Source of the DNA: CAZXYS01 sp964645005
GTDB taxonomy: Bacteria; Bacteroidota; Ignavibacteria; Kapaibacteriales; UBA2268
Direction of reading: 5' to 3'
NCBI GenBank assembly: GCA_964645005.1
Contig: CAZXYS010000002.1
Span: 128,274-192,273, forward strand
DNA length: 64,000 nt
The notes under the pieces were generated by a model that saw only the letters and a program-made list of their open reading frames with translations, made no database searches and was not told the DNA's origin. Shown here one piece after another: positions 25,950 to 35,955 of the stretch (positions within the stretch are counted from its first letter, which is position 1; each line of letters opens with the position of its first letter). The translations under genes were made by a program, and so were the position numbers.

Positions 25950-26123
25950 ATTAATGAATAAAAAAATAAACTTTAAATAAGGAAAAGAGATTTTATTTGA
26001 AGGGGAGCAGGTTTCCCTGCTGTATAGTTTTTATATTTTCTTTACGTTATATGAGCATTAATAGTTATTTCGTAATATCAAATATTATGCGAAAATATGC
26101 CGAATAAAAATATTTTAAGAAAA

Positions 26124-26155
26124 TTTAAGAAAAATGAATAGAACTGTTATTTTTG
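26124..26155 (+). promoter_or_regulatory. Candidate Bacteroidota-type promoter for the Wzz/Wzy genes
   Basis: TTTA (26124-26127), a 20-base spacer and TATTTTTG (26148-26155), an exact TAnnTTTG. The predicted start lies about 40 bases before the ATG at 26202. Confidence 0.5.
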
Positions 26156-26201
26156 TAGATAAATAGTTTTGCATTGTTCATATTAATAGTATAAATCTTT
26201 T

Positions 26202-27386
26202 ATGGAAAATTCAGAAAACACACAGGCGCAATACAGTAATGAAAGTTCAGCAAACAATCCGACTCCGGGTATCCGGTTTTTAATATTACTGCTCAAACAC
26301 AAATGGTTTATTTTAATCTTTGTTGTATTTTGTACGGCATTATCTGTTGTCGTTTCATTGCAATTACAAAATAAGTATCTTGCCACTGTTAATGTGGTCC
26401 CGCCAAGCAGTTCCCAGTCATTAATAGAAAGCGCTATTGGCAGTATAAGTACAGAGTTTAAAGATTTTGGATTACCTCAATTAGGAGGGGAATCACAAAC
26501 AGGTTACGATTTGATGGCGGTTTTTGAGAGCAGGACGGTAGCTGATTCAATGATTAATTATTTCAATCTGGTCAAAAGATATGAGGTAGATGATAGTTTG
26601 GTTTATAAAACCAGAAAAATATTTGAAGATAATTTAGATATTGAATTAAATGAAAGTGGGAATTACACTGTTTCAATATGGGATCGCAGTCCTGATACCG
26701 CTGCTATTATGGCGAATAAATTTATTGAATTTGTTAATGAAAAACTTATCAAAATGCAAAATAGAGAAGCAAAAATCAATCGTCGTCATATTGAACAAAG
26801 ATTAGCTAAAACTGATTCTACTCTTAAGACTGTTTCAGAGGAATTAGCTGAATTTTCAAGGGAGAAAATGGTATTATTCCCGGAATCTCAGGCTCAAAGT
26901 ATAAGTACCGCGCTTGCAGAATTAAAATCCAGAGTGTATAAAGGCGAAGTCAACTATGAAATTTTAAAGAATACATACGGAGAAAATGATCCGATAACAA
27001 AAATGCAGCAGACGATGATAAATGAAATGGAAAAGAAATTGGAGGATATGAAATCCCAACCGGGATTTGCAGGTAATTTCTCTTTGAAAGAAGCTACGGG
27101 CGTTGGAATCAAATATTTAAGCTTATATACGGAATTTGAGACCTTTAGCAGATTAAAAGCCTTTTTATTGCCTATGCTTGAAAAAGCACGTATTGATGAA
27201 AATCTTAAAGAACAAAGCTTAATCATTCTCGATGAAGCTGTTTCTCCGGAAAAAAAAGATAAACCGAGACGCTCGGTAATTGTTGCCGGGACTTTTGCAG
27301 GTTCCTTATCAGGTGCTATCCTCTTTATATTTTTGTTATATGGTTATAGAAATCTACAGGATACTATAAAAAAAGCCAAATCATAA
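26202..27386 (+). CDS. Wzz-type polysaccharide chain-length determinant
   Basis: 394 residues. Two transmembrane helices, one near residue 30-50 (HKWFILIFVVFCTALSVVVSL) and one near 360-385, enclose a periplasmic coiled-coil-rich domain. NKYLATVNVVPPS after the first helix, VADSMINYFNLVKRY, WDRSPDTAAIMANKFIEFVNE and the Pro-rich KKDKPRRS before the second helix are typical of the Wzz/GumC family. No tyrosine-kinase domain is fused. Wzz proteins set polymer length with a Wzy polymerase, and a Wzy-like gene follows after four bases. AT-rich relative to neighbours. Confidence 0.85.
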   Translation: MENSENTQAQYSNESSANNPTPGIRFLILLLKHKWFILIFVVFCTALSVVVSLQLQNKYLATVNVVPPSSSQSLIESAIGSISTEFKDFGLPQLGGESQTGYDLMAVFESRTVADSMINYFNLVKRYEVDDSLVYKTRKIFEDNLDIELNESGNYTVSIWDRSPDTAAIMANKFIEFVNEKLIKMQNREAKINRRHIEQRLAKTDSTLKTVSEELAEFSREKMVLFPESQAQSISTALAELKSRVYKGEVNYEILKNTYGENDPITKMQQTMINEMEKKLEDMKSQPGFAGNFSLKEATGVGIKYLSLYTEFETFSRLKAFLLPMLEKARIDENLKEQSLIILDEAVSPEKKDKPRRSVIVAGTFAGSLSGAILFIFLLYGYRNLQDTIKKAKS

Positions 27387-27390
27387 ATAT

Positions 27391-28848
27391 ATGAAAATTA
27401 ATAATATAAACAACTTTTTTTCAAATATCGAAAGAATAGATTCAAAAGTTCCAGTCTTTTTATCGTTTCTATTATTTATCTTTTCATCAGCATTAATCTA
27501 TCTTTCCATTCAAATGGAAATCATCCTTTATGTCTCAGGAACAATCATTGGATTATTATTAATAGCATTAATGTTTTTTTTCCCAAAAATTTGGTTTTAC
27601 TTAATAATTTTGGGTTCGGCAGTTTTTATAACTCAAGAGAGCGAAGAAATTTCCGTAATTGAAATTATTATGGGGTTATTTTTGAGCGGCTCTTTGATAA
27701 TATGGCTAATAAATCATGTACTAATTCATAGAAGGAATGTTATAAAAAATCCTGCAGATCTCTTTTTTCTTATTTTCATTCTCATACTTCCATTGAATTT
27801 TATAGTTGCATATTTTAACGGTGTTGAGACACTGGGATGGGTGAGAGAATATGCTTTGTATATATTATTTCTTCTTTATTTTCCAATTAGAGAATATTGC
27901 AAAGAAGAAAAATTTATAAAAAAAATTCTAATATTATTTTCTATTATTACCGCTGGAATTGCTATATGGCAAATTTATTATTATTATACTTCAATTGATA
28001 ACATAAGTTTTGCAGTTGACCTGATAAAAGGCAAATCGGCTAATCAACATATATTTACAACGGTTATAATATTTGGGGTGGCATTTTTAATATATTATAA
28101 AAAATTTAATATTAGACTTTTAATAACTGTTACGACTTTCATGGTATTTATTGGATTAATTGCAACATTTTCAAGGGCATACTGGTTAGCTCTGATTTTT
28201 AATTTGATATTGATGTTTTTCTTCCTTGAACGAAAACAAAAATTGGTGTTGTTGTTAAGTTCGGTTTTATTAATGGCTATGTTTTTGGGAGTCTTGTATT
28301 TTTTCTTTGAAAATTATTTTAATATTGTAATGACTGTATTAGGAGAAAGATTTTCCTCTGCCGGAGACTTAACCGATGATCCTTCTATGATGATGAGATT
28401 TCATGAGTTTGAGACAGTATTTGACAGGATTAAGGAACACCCAATTGGTGGAAACGGGATGCATTCTGAGTTTAAGGACTATGATCCATTTTCACTTTTT
28501 AGTGAGAAAGACACTTTCATACATAACGCTTATATATCTTTGGCTTATAGGTTGGGTGTTATAATGCCGATATTTTTCTTTTTTCCTTTTATTTATTATA
28601 TGACAAAATCATTTTTATATGCACGAAAAGTAAAAAGCGGATTTTACAGATATTTAGCTATTGCTGTATTTACAACAATCGTAATGATCTTAATTACTAA
28701 TATGGTGACAACAACATTTATAGAAAGAGATTTCATTATGACAACAATTTTCGTTTTGGGTTTTGCTGGGATAATCGATGAGAAGCTGCGGACAAAAGAA
28801 TTTAATATTTTAAAACAAGGTGATAATCAAACCAATGTAGAATTTTAA
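27391..28848 (+). CDS. O-antigen ligase/polymerase-like membrane protein (Wzy/WaaL type)
   Basis: 485 residues with about 11-12 transmembrane helices and one larger periplasmic loop (~320-385) containing RFHEFETVFDRIKEHPIGGNGMHSEF and HNAYISLAYRLGVI. Helix 8 includes FSRAYWLALIFNL, the usual FSRg.w core of the PF04932 O-antigen ligase family. Immediately downstream of the Wzz-like gene, it probably polymerises or ligates an undecaprenyl-linked polysaccharide. Polymerase and ligase cannot be told apart by sequence alone. Confidence 0.8.
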   Translation: MKINNINNFFSNIERIDSKVPVFLSFLLFIFSSALIYLSIQMEIILYVSGTIIGLLLIALMFFFPKIWFYLIILGSAVFITQESEEISVIEIIMGLFLSGSLIIWLINHVLIHRRNVIKNPADLFFLIFILILPLNFIVAYFNGVETLGWVREYALYILFLLYFPIREYCKEEKFIKKILILFSIITAGIAIWQIYYYYTSIDNISFAVDLIKGKSANQHIFTTVIIFGVAFLIYYKKFNIRLLITVTTFMVFIGLIATFSRAYWLALIFNLILMFFFLERKQKLVLLLSSVLLMAMFLGVLYFFFENYFNIVMTVLGERFSSAGDLTDDPSMMMRFHEFETVFDRIKEHPIGGNGMHSEFKDYDPFSLFSEKDTFIHNAYISLAYRLGVIMPIFFFFPFIYYMTKSFLYARKVKSGFYRYLAIAVFTTIVMILITNMVTTTFIERDFIMTTIFVLGFAGIIDEKLRTKEFNILKQGDNQTNVEF

Positions 28849-28937
28849 TTAAAATGATTTTCCAGGGTTTTTCAATTTCTGATTTTTTGTTCCGTGTGTA
28901 TATTTATAAATAATAATAATCAATTTTACTAAAAGAA

Positions 28938-30905
28938 ATGGCAGCAAATCAATTACTTGGAAATAATAAAAATTTCGCTTCTAAAGCAAGAGTTAATATC
29001 TTCAGGATGTTAATAATACTCATGGCTCTGGTATTTGTCGGAAGATTAGCTCAGCTCCAGATAATTGAAGTTCAGTTATACAAGCAGGAAAGCGAAACCC
29101 AGGCGATAAAGAAGATAATTGTTGAGCCTTTCCGGGGTAATATGTATGACCATGACGGAAATTTGATAGTGCACAACAAACCCTCATTTTCCGTAACTCT
29201 AACACCTAATGACTTTAACATTAATACTATGCCTTTTTTGCTGTCCATTATTCCAGGTGACACAATGGAAATTCTTAAGGCTGTTTCCGTATTATACAGT
29301 GATAGTGAAGTTGAAAGAAGGATTATTCCTATGCTTGATACATTATTAAATATTAACAGTGACAGTCTGAAAAGGAGGTCATTTAATCCGGGCTTTTACA
29401 CTCGGTTCACACCGATTAAAATATACAGAGATGCCAGCTTTGAAGAGATATCTATGCTTGAGGAATATAATGATTATCTGCCCGGCATAGATGTGATCGT
29501 AGAACCCAAAAGGTTATACCAGTTCGAAGGTAATATGGCGCACATTCTCGGATATACGCGGGAGATCTCGCCCAAACAGCTAGAAAGCAAGGAATATCTG
29601 CGCCCCGGAGATAAAATAGGACAGAGGGGACTTGAAAAATCGTACGAAAGCCTGCTGCACGGCTCGAAAGGCGTCCAGTTCGTAGCGGTGAACAGCTCCG
29701 GTAAGAAAATATCCAGCTTCGAGAAGGGTAAGAGAGATATTGCTTCCACCAATGGTTCTGATCTGTATCTTTCTATAAAAACGAATGTCCAGCATAAAGC
29801 GGAAGAGCTTCTTGACGGTTATCGCGGCGCTGCTGTAGCCGTAGATCCGCGAAATGGCGAAGTGCTGGCTATGGCAAGTTCCCCGGATTTCGATCCGCGG
29901 AGATTTTCAGGAAAAATTTCGCAGAAATATTATAATTCCGTGATGTCTGATACAGGAAAGCCGATGTACAACAGATGCGTCCAATCGACGAATTCGCCCG
30001 GCTCGACATGGAAAATTCTCGTAGCGATAGCAGCGCTGTCAGAGGGGATCATTGATGATAATACCTCATTCTACTGCCCCGGCGGGATGCATTATGGCGG
30101 CAGGTTTGCGAAATGCAACGGCGCTCATGGGAATGTAAGCGTTCGCAGGGCAATCCAGGTTTCATGCAATACATTTTTCTATAAAGTGGGGCTGAAACTG
30201 GGAATAGATAACTTCGAGAAATACGGAAATATGTTCGGTTTCGGCAAGTTGACGGGAATTGATTTGCCGGGAGAAGCCAAGGGACTTATGCCGTCGGAGG
30301 AATGGCTCGATGAGCATACACCGGGCGGATTCACCAGAGGAAAACTTATGAATTATGGTATAGGACAGGGCGAGATTCTTGTCACGCCGCTGCAAATGGC
30401 AGTATATACCGCAGCGATAGCCAATGGCGGCGTTGTTCACCAGCCTCATTTTGTGCGGAAAATAAGAAATAATATTACGAATAAATTGGAACCGCTGGAG
30501 TATCAAAGCAGGCAATTGCCTATTGATTCTGCTATTTTCGATATATCTCAAAAAGGCATGCATGATGTTGTCAATGTTCCCGGCGGGACTGCTCGCAGCG
30601 CGCGGTTGTCCGAAGTGAAAGTATGCGGCAAAACCGGAACTGCACAGAATCCTCATGGTAAAGACCATGCCTGGTTTATATGTTTTGCTCCGTTGGAGAA
30701 GCCGGAAATTGCAATAACGGTTCTGGTTGAAAATTCAGGATTCGGAAGTGTATTTGCAGCACCTATAGCAAAGAAAATGTTAGAGGAATATTTCTTCCCC
30801 GGCAGAGATGAAAAGAAGGCTAAGAAAACTGAGCAACCCCGAGATTCCGTCGATGTCGAAGAAAGCCAACCGGATACGACATCTACGCCGATTACGCTGA
30901 ATTGA
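28938..30905 (+). CDS. mrdA: Penicillin-binding protein 2 (class B transpeptidase)
   Basis: 655 residues. A single N-terminal transmembrane helix (~22-43) is followed by the PBP dimer domain (RGNMYDHDGNLIVHNKPSFSV) and the transpeptidase domain: Ser 356 in STWK, SCN in VSCNTFFYKVG, and KTG in VCGKTGTAQNPHGKDHAWF. GERGLEKSYE-like GQRGLEKSYESLL is typical of PBP2. It cross-links peptidoglycan during cell elongation. The C-terminus is a short Lys/Glu/Thr-rich tail. The usual partners rodA and mreBCD are not in the window. Confidence 0.92.
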   Translation: MAANQLLGNNKNFASKARVNIFRMLIILMALVFVGRLAQLQIIEVQLYKQESETQAIKKIIVEPFRGNMYDHDGNLIVHNKPSFSVTLTPNDFNINTMPFLLSIIPGDTMEILKAVSVLYSDSEVERRIIPMLDTLLNINSDSLKRRSFNPGFYTRFTPIKIYRDASFEEISMLEEYNDYLPGIDVIVEPKRLYQFEGNMAHILGYTREISPKQLESKEYLRPGDKIGQRGLEKSYESLLHGSKGVQFVAVNSSGKKISSFEKGKRDIASTNGSDLYLSIKTNVQHKAEELLDGYRGAAVAVDPRNGEVLAMASSPDFDPRRFSGKISQKYYNSVMSDTGKPMYNRCVQSTNSPGSTWKILVAIAALSEGIIDDNTSFYCPGGMHYGGRFAKCNGAHGNVSVRRAIQVSCNTFFYKVGLKLGIDNFEKYGNMFGFGKLTGIDLPGEAKGLMPSEEWLDEHTPGGFTRGKLMNYGIGQGEILVTPLQMAVYTAAIANGGVVHQPHFVRKIRNNITNKLEPLEYQSRQLPIDSAIFDISQKGMHDVVNVPGGTARSARLSEVKVCGKTGTAQNPHGKDHAWFICFAPLEKPEIAITVLVENSGFGSVFAAPIAKKMLEEYFFPGRDEKKAKKTEQPRDSVDVEESQPDTTSTPITLN

Positions 30906-31069
30906 AGCTAAGTTAAGAAAAAGAAAAATTAATTTAAAACTATTTTTTACATTTTATTGTAATTTTTTACTATCTTATCTGTTAATTAAGCATAACATAT
31001 TAAGATTTGTTAATATTATCAATTCTTGTGAACATTACTAAAATATTATAAACAACCTCGGAGACTTAG

Positions 31070-32794
31070 ATGAAAAAGTATGCTTCTCTTTTAAAAATCT
31101 CATTATCGGTTTTGTTGTTTTCAATATTCATTTTCAATGCTTGCGAAGATTCAAGCACTTCTACTCCTGTTGAGAAAACTAATATATCGGGAATTATTGC
31201 TGATGAACAAAATGTACCGGTACCTAATGCAATTGTGCAGGCTATAAGTAACGGGGATGAGCTCGATAGTGACACGACAAATGTAGATGGGGAATTTACC
31301 CTTGAGGGTATTCCCGAAACCATGAAATCCGTAACTTTAAGAATTTCGCACACTGATTTCAAGGAATTTGAGAGGGAGCTTAATAAGGTAGTAACGCCGG
31401 ATAATAAAAATAATGTCAGTGTTAAGATTCTTCACAAGGATGATTGCTGCGGAAAAGTGGAGATAAATGTTCTCGATAAAAAGAATGAGAAACCTCTGAA
31501 AGGGGTGGAAGTAAGGCTAAATCGGAAAGATGAGGTTGTTAGAAAATCTCTTACTAATGAAGAGGGTAACCTGGTTTTTGAGAATCTGTGTGAAGGTTCG
31601 TACTGGCTGCGCTTTGCCAAAGAGGGATACCAGGTCGAGGAAAGAAAGTTCACGATGGAAGAGTGTGACTCTATCTCCTACAATATCCTTATGAACGATG
31701 GTAAAAGCGAAGAAGATCCTTGCTGCGACGGAATTATTTGGGTGCTTCCAAAGGATAAGAAAACCGACGAGATAGTCAAAGGTGCCAAGGTTATCCTGTA
31801 CAAAGACGGCAAAGCTATAGAACATGCTTATGTTAAAGATGGAGCAGTCGGTTTCGATAATCTATGCGAAGGGAAATATACCGTCGTAATCAAGGCGGAT
31901 CACTATAAAGCGGATGAATTCCATGTTGAGCTTGGCTGTAACAAGGAAGAAGAAGTCGTAAGATTTTTGGAAAAAACTACGCAGAAGGACTCTTGTTGTG
32001 ACGGCGTGCTATACATCATCCCTAAGGATAAGAAAAGCGGCGAGGCTTTAAACGGAGCTAAGGTTAGACTCTGGAAAGACGGCGATCTGGTCAAGAAGGT
32101 CAAAGTCGAGAATGGGTATGCTAAGTTCACTGATCTTTGTGAAGGTAAATATGGTGTCGATATTCTTGCCGAAGGATATAGCAATATCGAATTCCATGTG
32201 GAGATGGGCTGCGACGAGGAGAAAGAAGTGGTGAAATATCTCGAGAAGGAAGAGAAATGCGAAGGCAAGATATATGTCGTCGTTAAAGATAAGGATGGCA
32301 ACCCGATACAGAATGCAGAAGTCCGCCTGTGGAAAGGCAGCAAGAAAATTGCTGTGGCAAAGACCAATGAAAAGGGCATTGCTGTTTTCGAAGGTGTCTG
32401 CGAGGGTGAATACCAGATATCTATCCTTCATGAAGATTATAATGGCATGGAATTCAACTTCACTATGGAAGGTAATAGTGATGAAAAAGAATTCCATAAG
32501 GAACTGGAGAAGAAATCCGGTGATCCGTGTTACACAGCCAAAATGAAGATAATCGTCAAGGATAAATCCAATGGTGAACCTATCGAAGGTGCCAAAGTTG
32601 TGGTAAAAGTCAATGGCGAAACCAAATATGACGGTGAAACCAACGGTGACGGCGTTTATCTGGAAGATGGCATGAAAGCGCCTGAGACTTACGTTGTTAC
32701 AATTTCCAAAGTTGGTTATAAGAGTATTACCTTTGAGTGGAAGTTTAAAGAGTGTAAGCTTCACCAGGAAACTTTTAAGCTGGAGAAGGAGTAA
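31070..32794 (+). CDS. Lipoprotein of six CarboxypepD_reg-like beta-sandwich repeats
   Basis: 574 residues. It has a lipoprotein signal (LLFSIFIFNAC, Cys 25) and six ~85-residue units, each with G.V.V.DK..GEP..GA.V.L, a charged strand, then F..LCEGKY.V.I...Y. Repeats 2-4 begin with a CC pair (DDCCGK, DPCCDG, DSCCDG), repeats 2-5 keep a Cys in LCEG or VCEG, and repeats 2-4 have another Cys late in the unit, so repeat-specific disulfides are plausible. Such domains are found in surface and nutrient-uptake proteins; role here unknown. A rho-independent terminator follows 44 bases after the stop. Confidence 0.8.
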   Translation: MKKYASLLKISLSVLLFSIFIFNACEDSSTSTPVEKTNISGIIADEQNVPVPNAIVQAISNGDELDSDTTNVDGEFTLEGIPETMKSVTLRISHTDFKEFERELNKVVTPDNKNNVSVKILHKDDCCGKVEINVLDKKNEKPLKGVEVRLNRKDEVVRKSLTNEEGNLVFENLCEGSYWLRFAKEGYQVEERKFTMEECDSISYNILMNDGKSEEDPCCDGIIWVLPKDKKTDEIVKGAKVILYKDGKAIEHAYVKDGAVGFDNLCEGKYTVVIKADHYKADEFHVELGCNKEEEVVRFLEKTTQKDSCCDGVLYIIPKDKKSGEALNGAKVRLWKDGDLVKKVKVENGYAKFTDLCEGKYGVDILAEGYSNIEFHVEMGCDEEKEVVKYLEKEEKCEGKIYVVVKDKDGNPIQNAEVRLWKGSKKIAVAKTNEKGIAVFEGVCEGEYQISILHEDYNGMEFNFTMEGNSDEKEFHKELEKKSGDPCYTAKMKIIVKDKSNGEPIEGAKVVVKVNGETKYDGETNGDGVYLEDGMKAPETYVVTISKVGYKSITFEWKFKECKLHQETFKLEKE

Positions 32795-32837
32795 GCAGAC
32801 TTTTGCACTACCTTAGTTTAGTGTGAGTAATTTTCTT

Positions 32838-32874
32838 AAATCCCGTCGGTTGCTTAAAATCGGCGGGATTTTTT
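32838..32874 (+). terminator. Rho-independent terminator after the repeat lipoprotein
   Basis: AAATCCCGTCG and CGGCGGGATTT pair over 11 positions (one G-T), with a 12-base loop and a run of six T. Confidence 0.85.
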
Positions 32875-33529
32875 GTCTCCATATTTAAAACCGGATATTT
32901 CATAAAACTGCTTAAATGTAATTGCGAGCGAAGCGAAGCAATCTCGCTGGCAACGGATTACTTTGTTCGATGTTTTTTACCTGATCTCCTTTTCGCTGCA
33001 ACTATTCTCCTCGTAATGACATTCCCAAACTGAAATTTTGAGATTGGAGACTTGTAAAGTGTTCTTTGGTCTATTCCGGTTCGTCTTCGGTATCCCCCTT
33101 TATTTAAGTGCTGGACTGATTTTCAAGGAACTGTGATGCTGTGTGATACTATTTGATACCGGATTTTGGGTGTTATCAAATTATGGCTGCTGGCTTTTAA
33201 GAGTTTTAGTTTTTAAGTTCTAAATTTTAAATTAAGAATTTATTCACGCTAAGAACACAAAGAATGATCCTGTGATTTTGACCGGAGATTACGCTGATTG
33301 AATTGATTTTATGATTTGGCAGGGAGACTTAACGGTAGTTTGCAAGTGCCGTGCAGGTTTTGTTTAGCTGTTTCTAATGAAGGAGCACGTTTGTTTAGTC
33401 TTGTAAGTAGTCACAGTTGATTTTGTCTAATTTTTTTGTCATAAATCTATATACAGACAAAATTATCTGATTATAAGTCCGTCAATGAATTTATAATCAA
33501 GTGATTTTAACAATACAGGGAGTCTTATA
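32875..33529. other. Intergenic region with a dispersed element and degenerate sequence
   Basis: About 650 bases without a supported gene. At 32921-32945 it holds ATTGCGAGCGAAGCGAAG, the same core as at 44076-44093, with the ends ATTGC/GCAAT self-complementary. The 18-bp core is followed by AATCTCGCTGG. The tail CTCGTAATGACA near 33010 looks like a decayed far end of such an element. A 25-base segment at 33217-33241 recurs at 34121-34145 on the far side of the next gene. No promoter consensus was found before the gene at 33530. Confidence 0.5.
32921..32945. repeat. Dispersed ATTGCGAGCGAAGCGAAG element, copy 1
   Basis: The 18-base core recurs at 44076-44093. The outer ends ATTGC and GCAAT can pair. 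This is a common style of short intergenic palindrome. Confidence 0.7.
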
Positions 33530-34120
33530 ATGAGATTGATAAGTATGATTAATAACTCGATACTCTTAATTATAGCTGCAATAGCTGTGTTTGCTATTTC
33601 TGCAACTAACTTGAACGCACATTGTGATACCTGGGATGGACCAGTCATTAAAGATGGTCAGAAAGCGCTTGAAACCGGACAAATTAATCCTGTTATGAAA
33701 TGGATCCATGAAGAACAGGAAGCTGAGTTGAAAAAGGTTTTTGATGAAGCACTTGCAGTTCGCAAGGAAGGCGAAAAAAGCAAGGATATGGCGGATAAAT
33801 ATTTCCTCGAGGCTCTGGTGCGGCTGCACCGCGAAAGCGAAGGCGCACCCTATACCGGACTGAAGCCTGCCGGCTCAACGGAAAAGGTAGTCGAGTTTGC
33901 GGATAAAACTATTGAAAATGGTACATCAGGTGATCTTATCGATAAAATGACGGCTAAAATGCGGGAAGGCATTGAAAAACGCTTCCGGAAGCTGAAGGAA
34001 TTGGAAAAGAATAAATCACGCAGCGTAGTGGATGGTCGTAAATACGTAGAAGCTTACGTGGAATATGTCCACTATATAAAGAAAATTCATGATATGATTG
34101 CCGGCGGGCACGGACATTGA
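33530..34120 (+). CDS. DUF6448-like exported protein
   Basis: 196 residues. A signal peptide ends at about NLNA, and the mature protein begins HCDTWDGPVIKDGQKALETG. It continues with a helical region DEALAVRKEGEKSKDMADKYFLEALVRLHRESEGAPYTGLKP, which I associate with the DUF6448 family from memory. It ends in a His/Gly tail (AGGHGH). The N-terminal HCD after signal cleavage and the His tail could bind metal, but this is conjecture. It is flanked on both sides by a 25-base direct repeat with one mismatch. Confidence 0.75.
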   Translation: MRLISMINNSILLIIAAIAVFAISATNLNAHCDTWDGPVIKDGQKALETGQINPVMKWIHEEQEAELKKVFDEALAVRKEGEKSKDMADKYFLEALVRLHRESEGAPYTGLKPAGSTEKVVEFADKTIENGTSGDLIDKMTAKMREGIEKRFRKLKELEKNKSRSVVDGRKYVEAYVEYVHYIKKIHDMIAGGHGH

Positions 34121-34441
34121 GTTCAAAATTTTAAATTAAGAATTTGATGTCTGAACCGCTTATTATTAAATGCAAAATACAATTTGCAGGAAAATTGTGA
34201 TTGCTAAGTCGGAATTATGAAGAAGGTGGCAGAGCGGGATTCTGTGGGGTTTCTTGAGTTGTAAGGAGTTATGGGAGGATGGAAATAATTGAAACAAGGG
34301 ATGAAAAGATATATTTGAGTAATAATAGATTTAATAAAAAAAAATTTGGAATTGGTTATATTTTTTTTATTTTTATTATCAGTTTAAATAAGCTAAATGA
34401 AATTCCATTAAGTATTTTTTTTATAAGTAATAGGAGGATTT
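34121..34441. other. Intergenic region before the C8-tract gene
   Basis: About 320 bases. It begins with the second copy of the 25-base direct repeat (34121-34145) and then is AT-rich. An open frame from 34279 runs into the next gene in another frame and is not accepted. No TAnnTTTG element is visible. An SD-like AGGAGG at 34432-34437 serves the next gene. Confidence 0.4.
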
Positions 34442-35885
34442 ATGCGAACTCGGATAATTCTTTTAACTGTTTTAGTACCAGTTCTATTCTTACTCAGCTT
34501 AAGCAGCTTGTTGTCAGTGAACTGGGAAGAAGTAACCCCCCCCTTGTGATCCTTATATTGAAGACGTTGATTGGCAGGGACCGAATGAATGGAGAATGTG
34601 TGGTGATACTATACCGGAATTGCCTGGTGATTGTTGTTTTACAGTAATATATTATGATACGTATGAGGGAGGGAATTATAGAATTAATGTGACAAGTGTA
34701 TTTTATGACAAGACTGGTTGTAAAGGAGTACCAAAGGAAGAAGTTATTGATTTATTTGTAAAATATCTTTATCAAAAAAAAGTATCTGACGATCCATCTT
34801 TTATCGAAGATCATTATCCGGAGGGATGGGAACATTGTGGAATAACATTACCCCTTATCACAACCGGTAAATGTTTTAATGATGATACCGGTGAGTTATG
34901 TGATCCAGAGGAAAGATGTTGCGTGAGTAAATACCATGTTTGTATCGATGCATATCAGGAGGGAGATGGATATGTATATAAAGCTTCTGAGATATATTTT
35001 GGTCTTATAGACTTAATGAAGCCATCCTGCAATACACATCCTTGTTCAGTTACTGTTTGCAGACAAGAAGTTCCCTATCAAGTTATGGGATCTTTATTAT
35101 GTGATGTCAACTGTAATTTTGGTGTTTGGACGGCTGAAAAAACGACATCACAAATATCAACCGGGTGTGGCAATTGTGATATAATTATTCACTATAGAGA
35201 AAGAACAACACAAGATCCAAATTGTCCTGTAACTTATAAAGATTTTGAATTATTAGAAATTGAATTTGTGAATTGTAGTAATTGCAATTGGTCAGAAGTG
35301 CAATTTCATGAATTTGCCATAGATTATTTATTAACTGAAGTTGGAACAGATGGTCTTTCTGATGGTGAATGTATCATGAATAGAAGAGCTTTAACAAAGC
35401 AGTGTTGGGAACTTCAAAGTAATCAAATGATACCCTGTATAATTGAACACTGTTGTTGGGCAGTTTATAATGTCTGTAATGAAAATGGACAAATAGTATA
35501 TGATAAGATCTCTACTGGTTCAACTGGAGATCCTACAACCTGCGATCCAACTCAGGCATGTGAATTGATTTGTGATACATTCCCACCTAAAAAATCAGTT
35601 CCTCACGGGGAAATAAACATAAATAGAGAACAGAAAAGTTATGCAGTGCCTAATCCAGCAACTGGAAATGTTAGTATTCATTACAACTCTGAGATAAACG
35701 GAGAAATTAAAATTTCTGTTTATGACAACATTGGAAACCTGGTTGAATCCACGACAGTTAATAAATCAAATTATCAATCAACCACTGATATTGATTTATC
35801 AGAGTATAAAAGTGGTTTATATCTCTTTAAAATATCAAATGATAAAAAAGTATTGTCAAAAGGAAATTTCTTAAATCTTAAGTAA
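34442..35885 (+). pseudogene. T9SS cargo, Cys-rich secreted protein, frameshifted at a C8 tract
   Basis: An SD AGGAGG (34432-34437) precedes ATG 34442 and a signal peptide MRTRIILLTVLVPVLFLLSL. The frame ends at TGA 34547-34549, immediately after a run of eight C (34536-34543). With seven C the frame would continue without a break (…VTPPCDPYIEDVDWQGPNEW, ATG 34596, to the stop at 35885), giving about 480 residues. The mature part is rich in Cys pairs (GDCCF, ERCCV, HCCW) and ends with a type A sorting domain (YAVPNPATGNVSI ... GLYLFKISNDKKVLSKGNF). Explanations are a sequencing or assembly error in the homopolymer, phase variation, or a real pseudogene. Coding quality is otherwise intact. Confidence 0.75.
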
Positions 35886-35895
35886 TGCTATTTCT

Positions 35896-35921
35896 ATTCC
35901 CGGAGATTTTTCTCCGGGAAT
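35896..35921 (+). terminator. Hairpin between the two T9SS genes
   Basis: ATTCCCGGAGA and TCTCCGGGAAT form a perfect 11-bp stem with a TTTT loop, followed by an AT-rich ATTTATTATTA stretch instead of a clean T-run. A terminator or mRNA-stabilising hairpin. Confidence 0.7.
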
Positions 35922-35955
35922 ATTTATTATTATGAATAAATAATGGAAAATAAAA

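Noticed and set aside
34279..34647. 122-residue ORF before the Cys-rich T9SS gene
   Set aside because: It overlaps the signal-peptide frame at 34442 and the main frame out of register. The composition is unlike a protein and the SD points to 34442.
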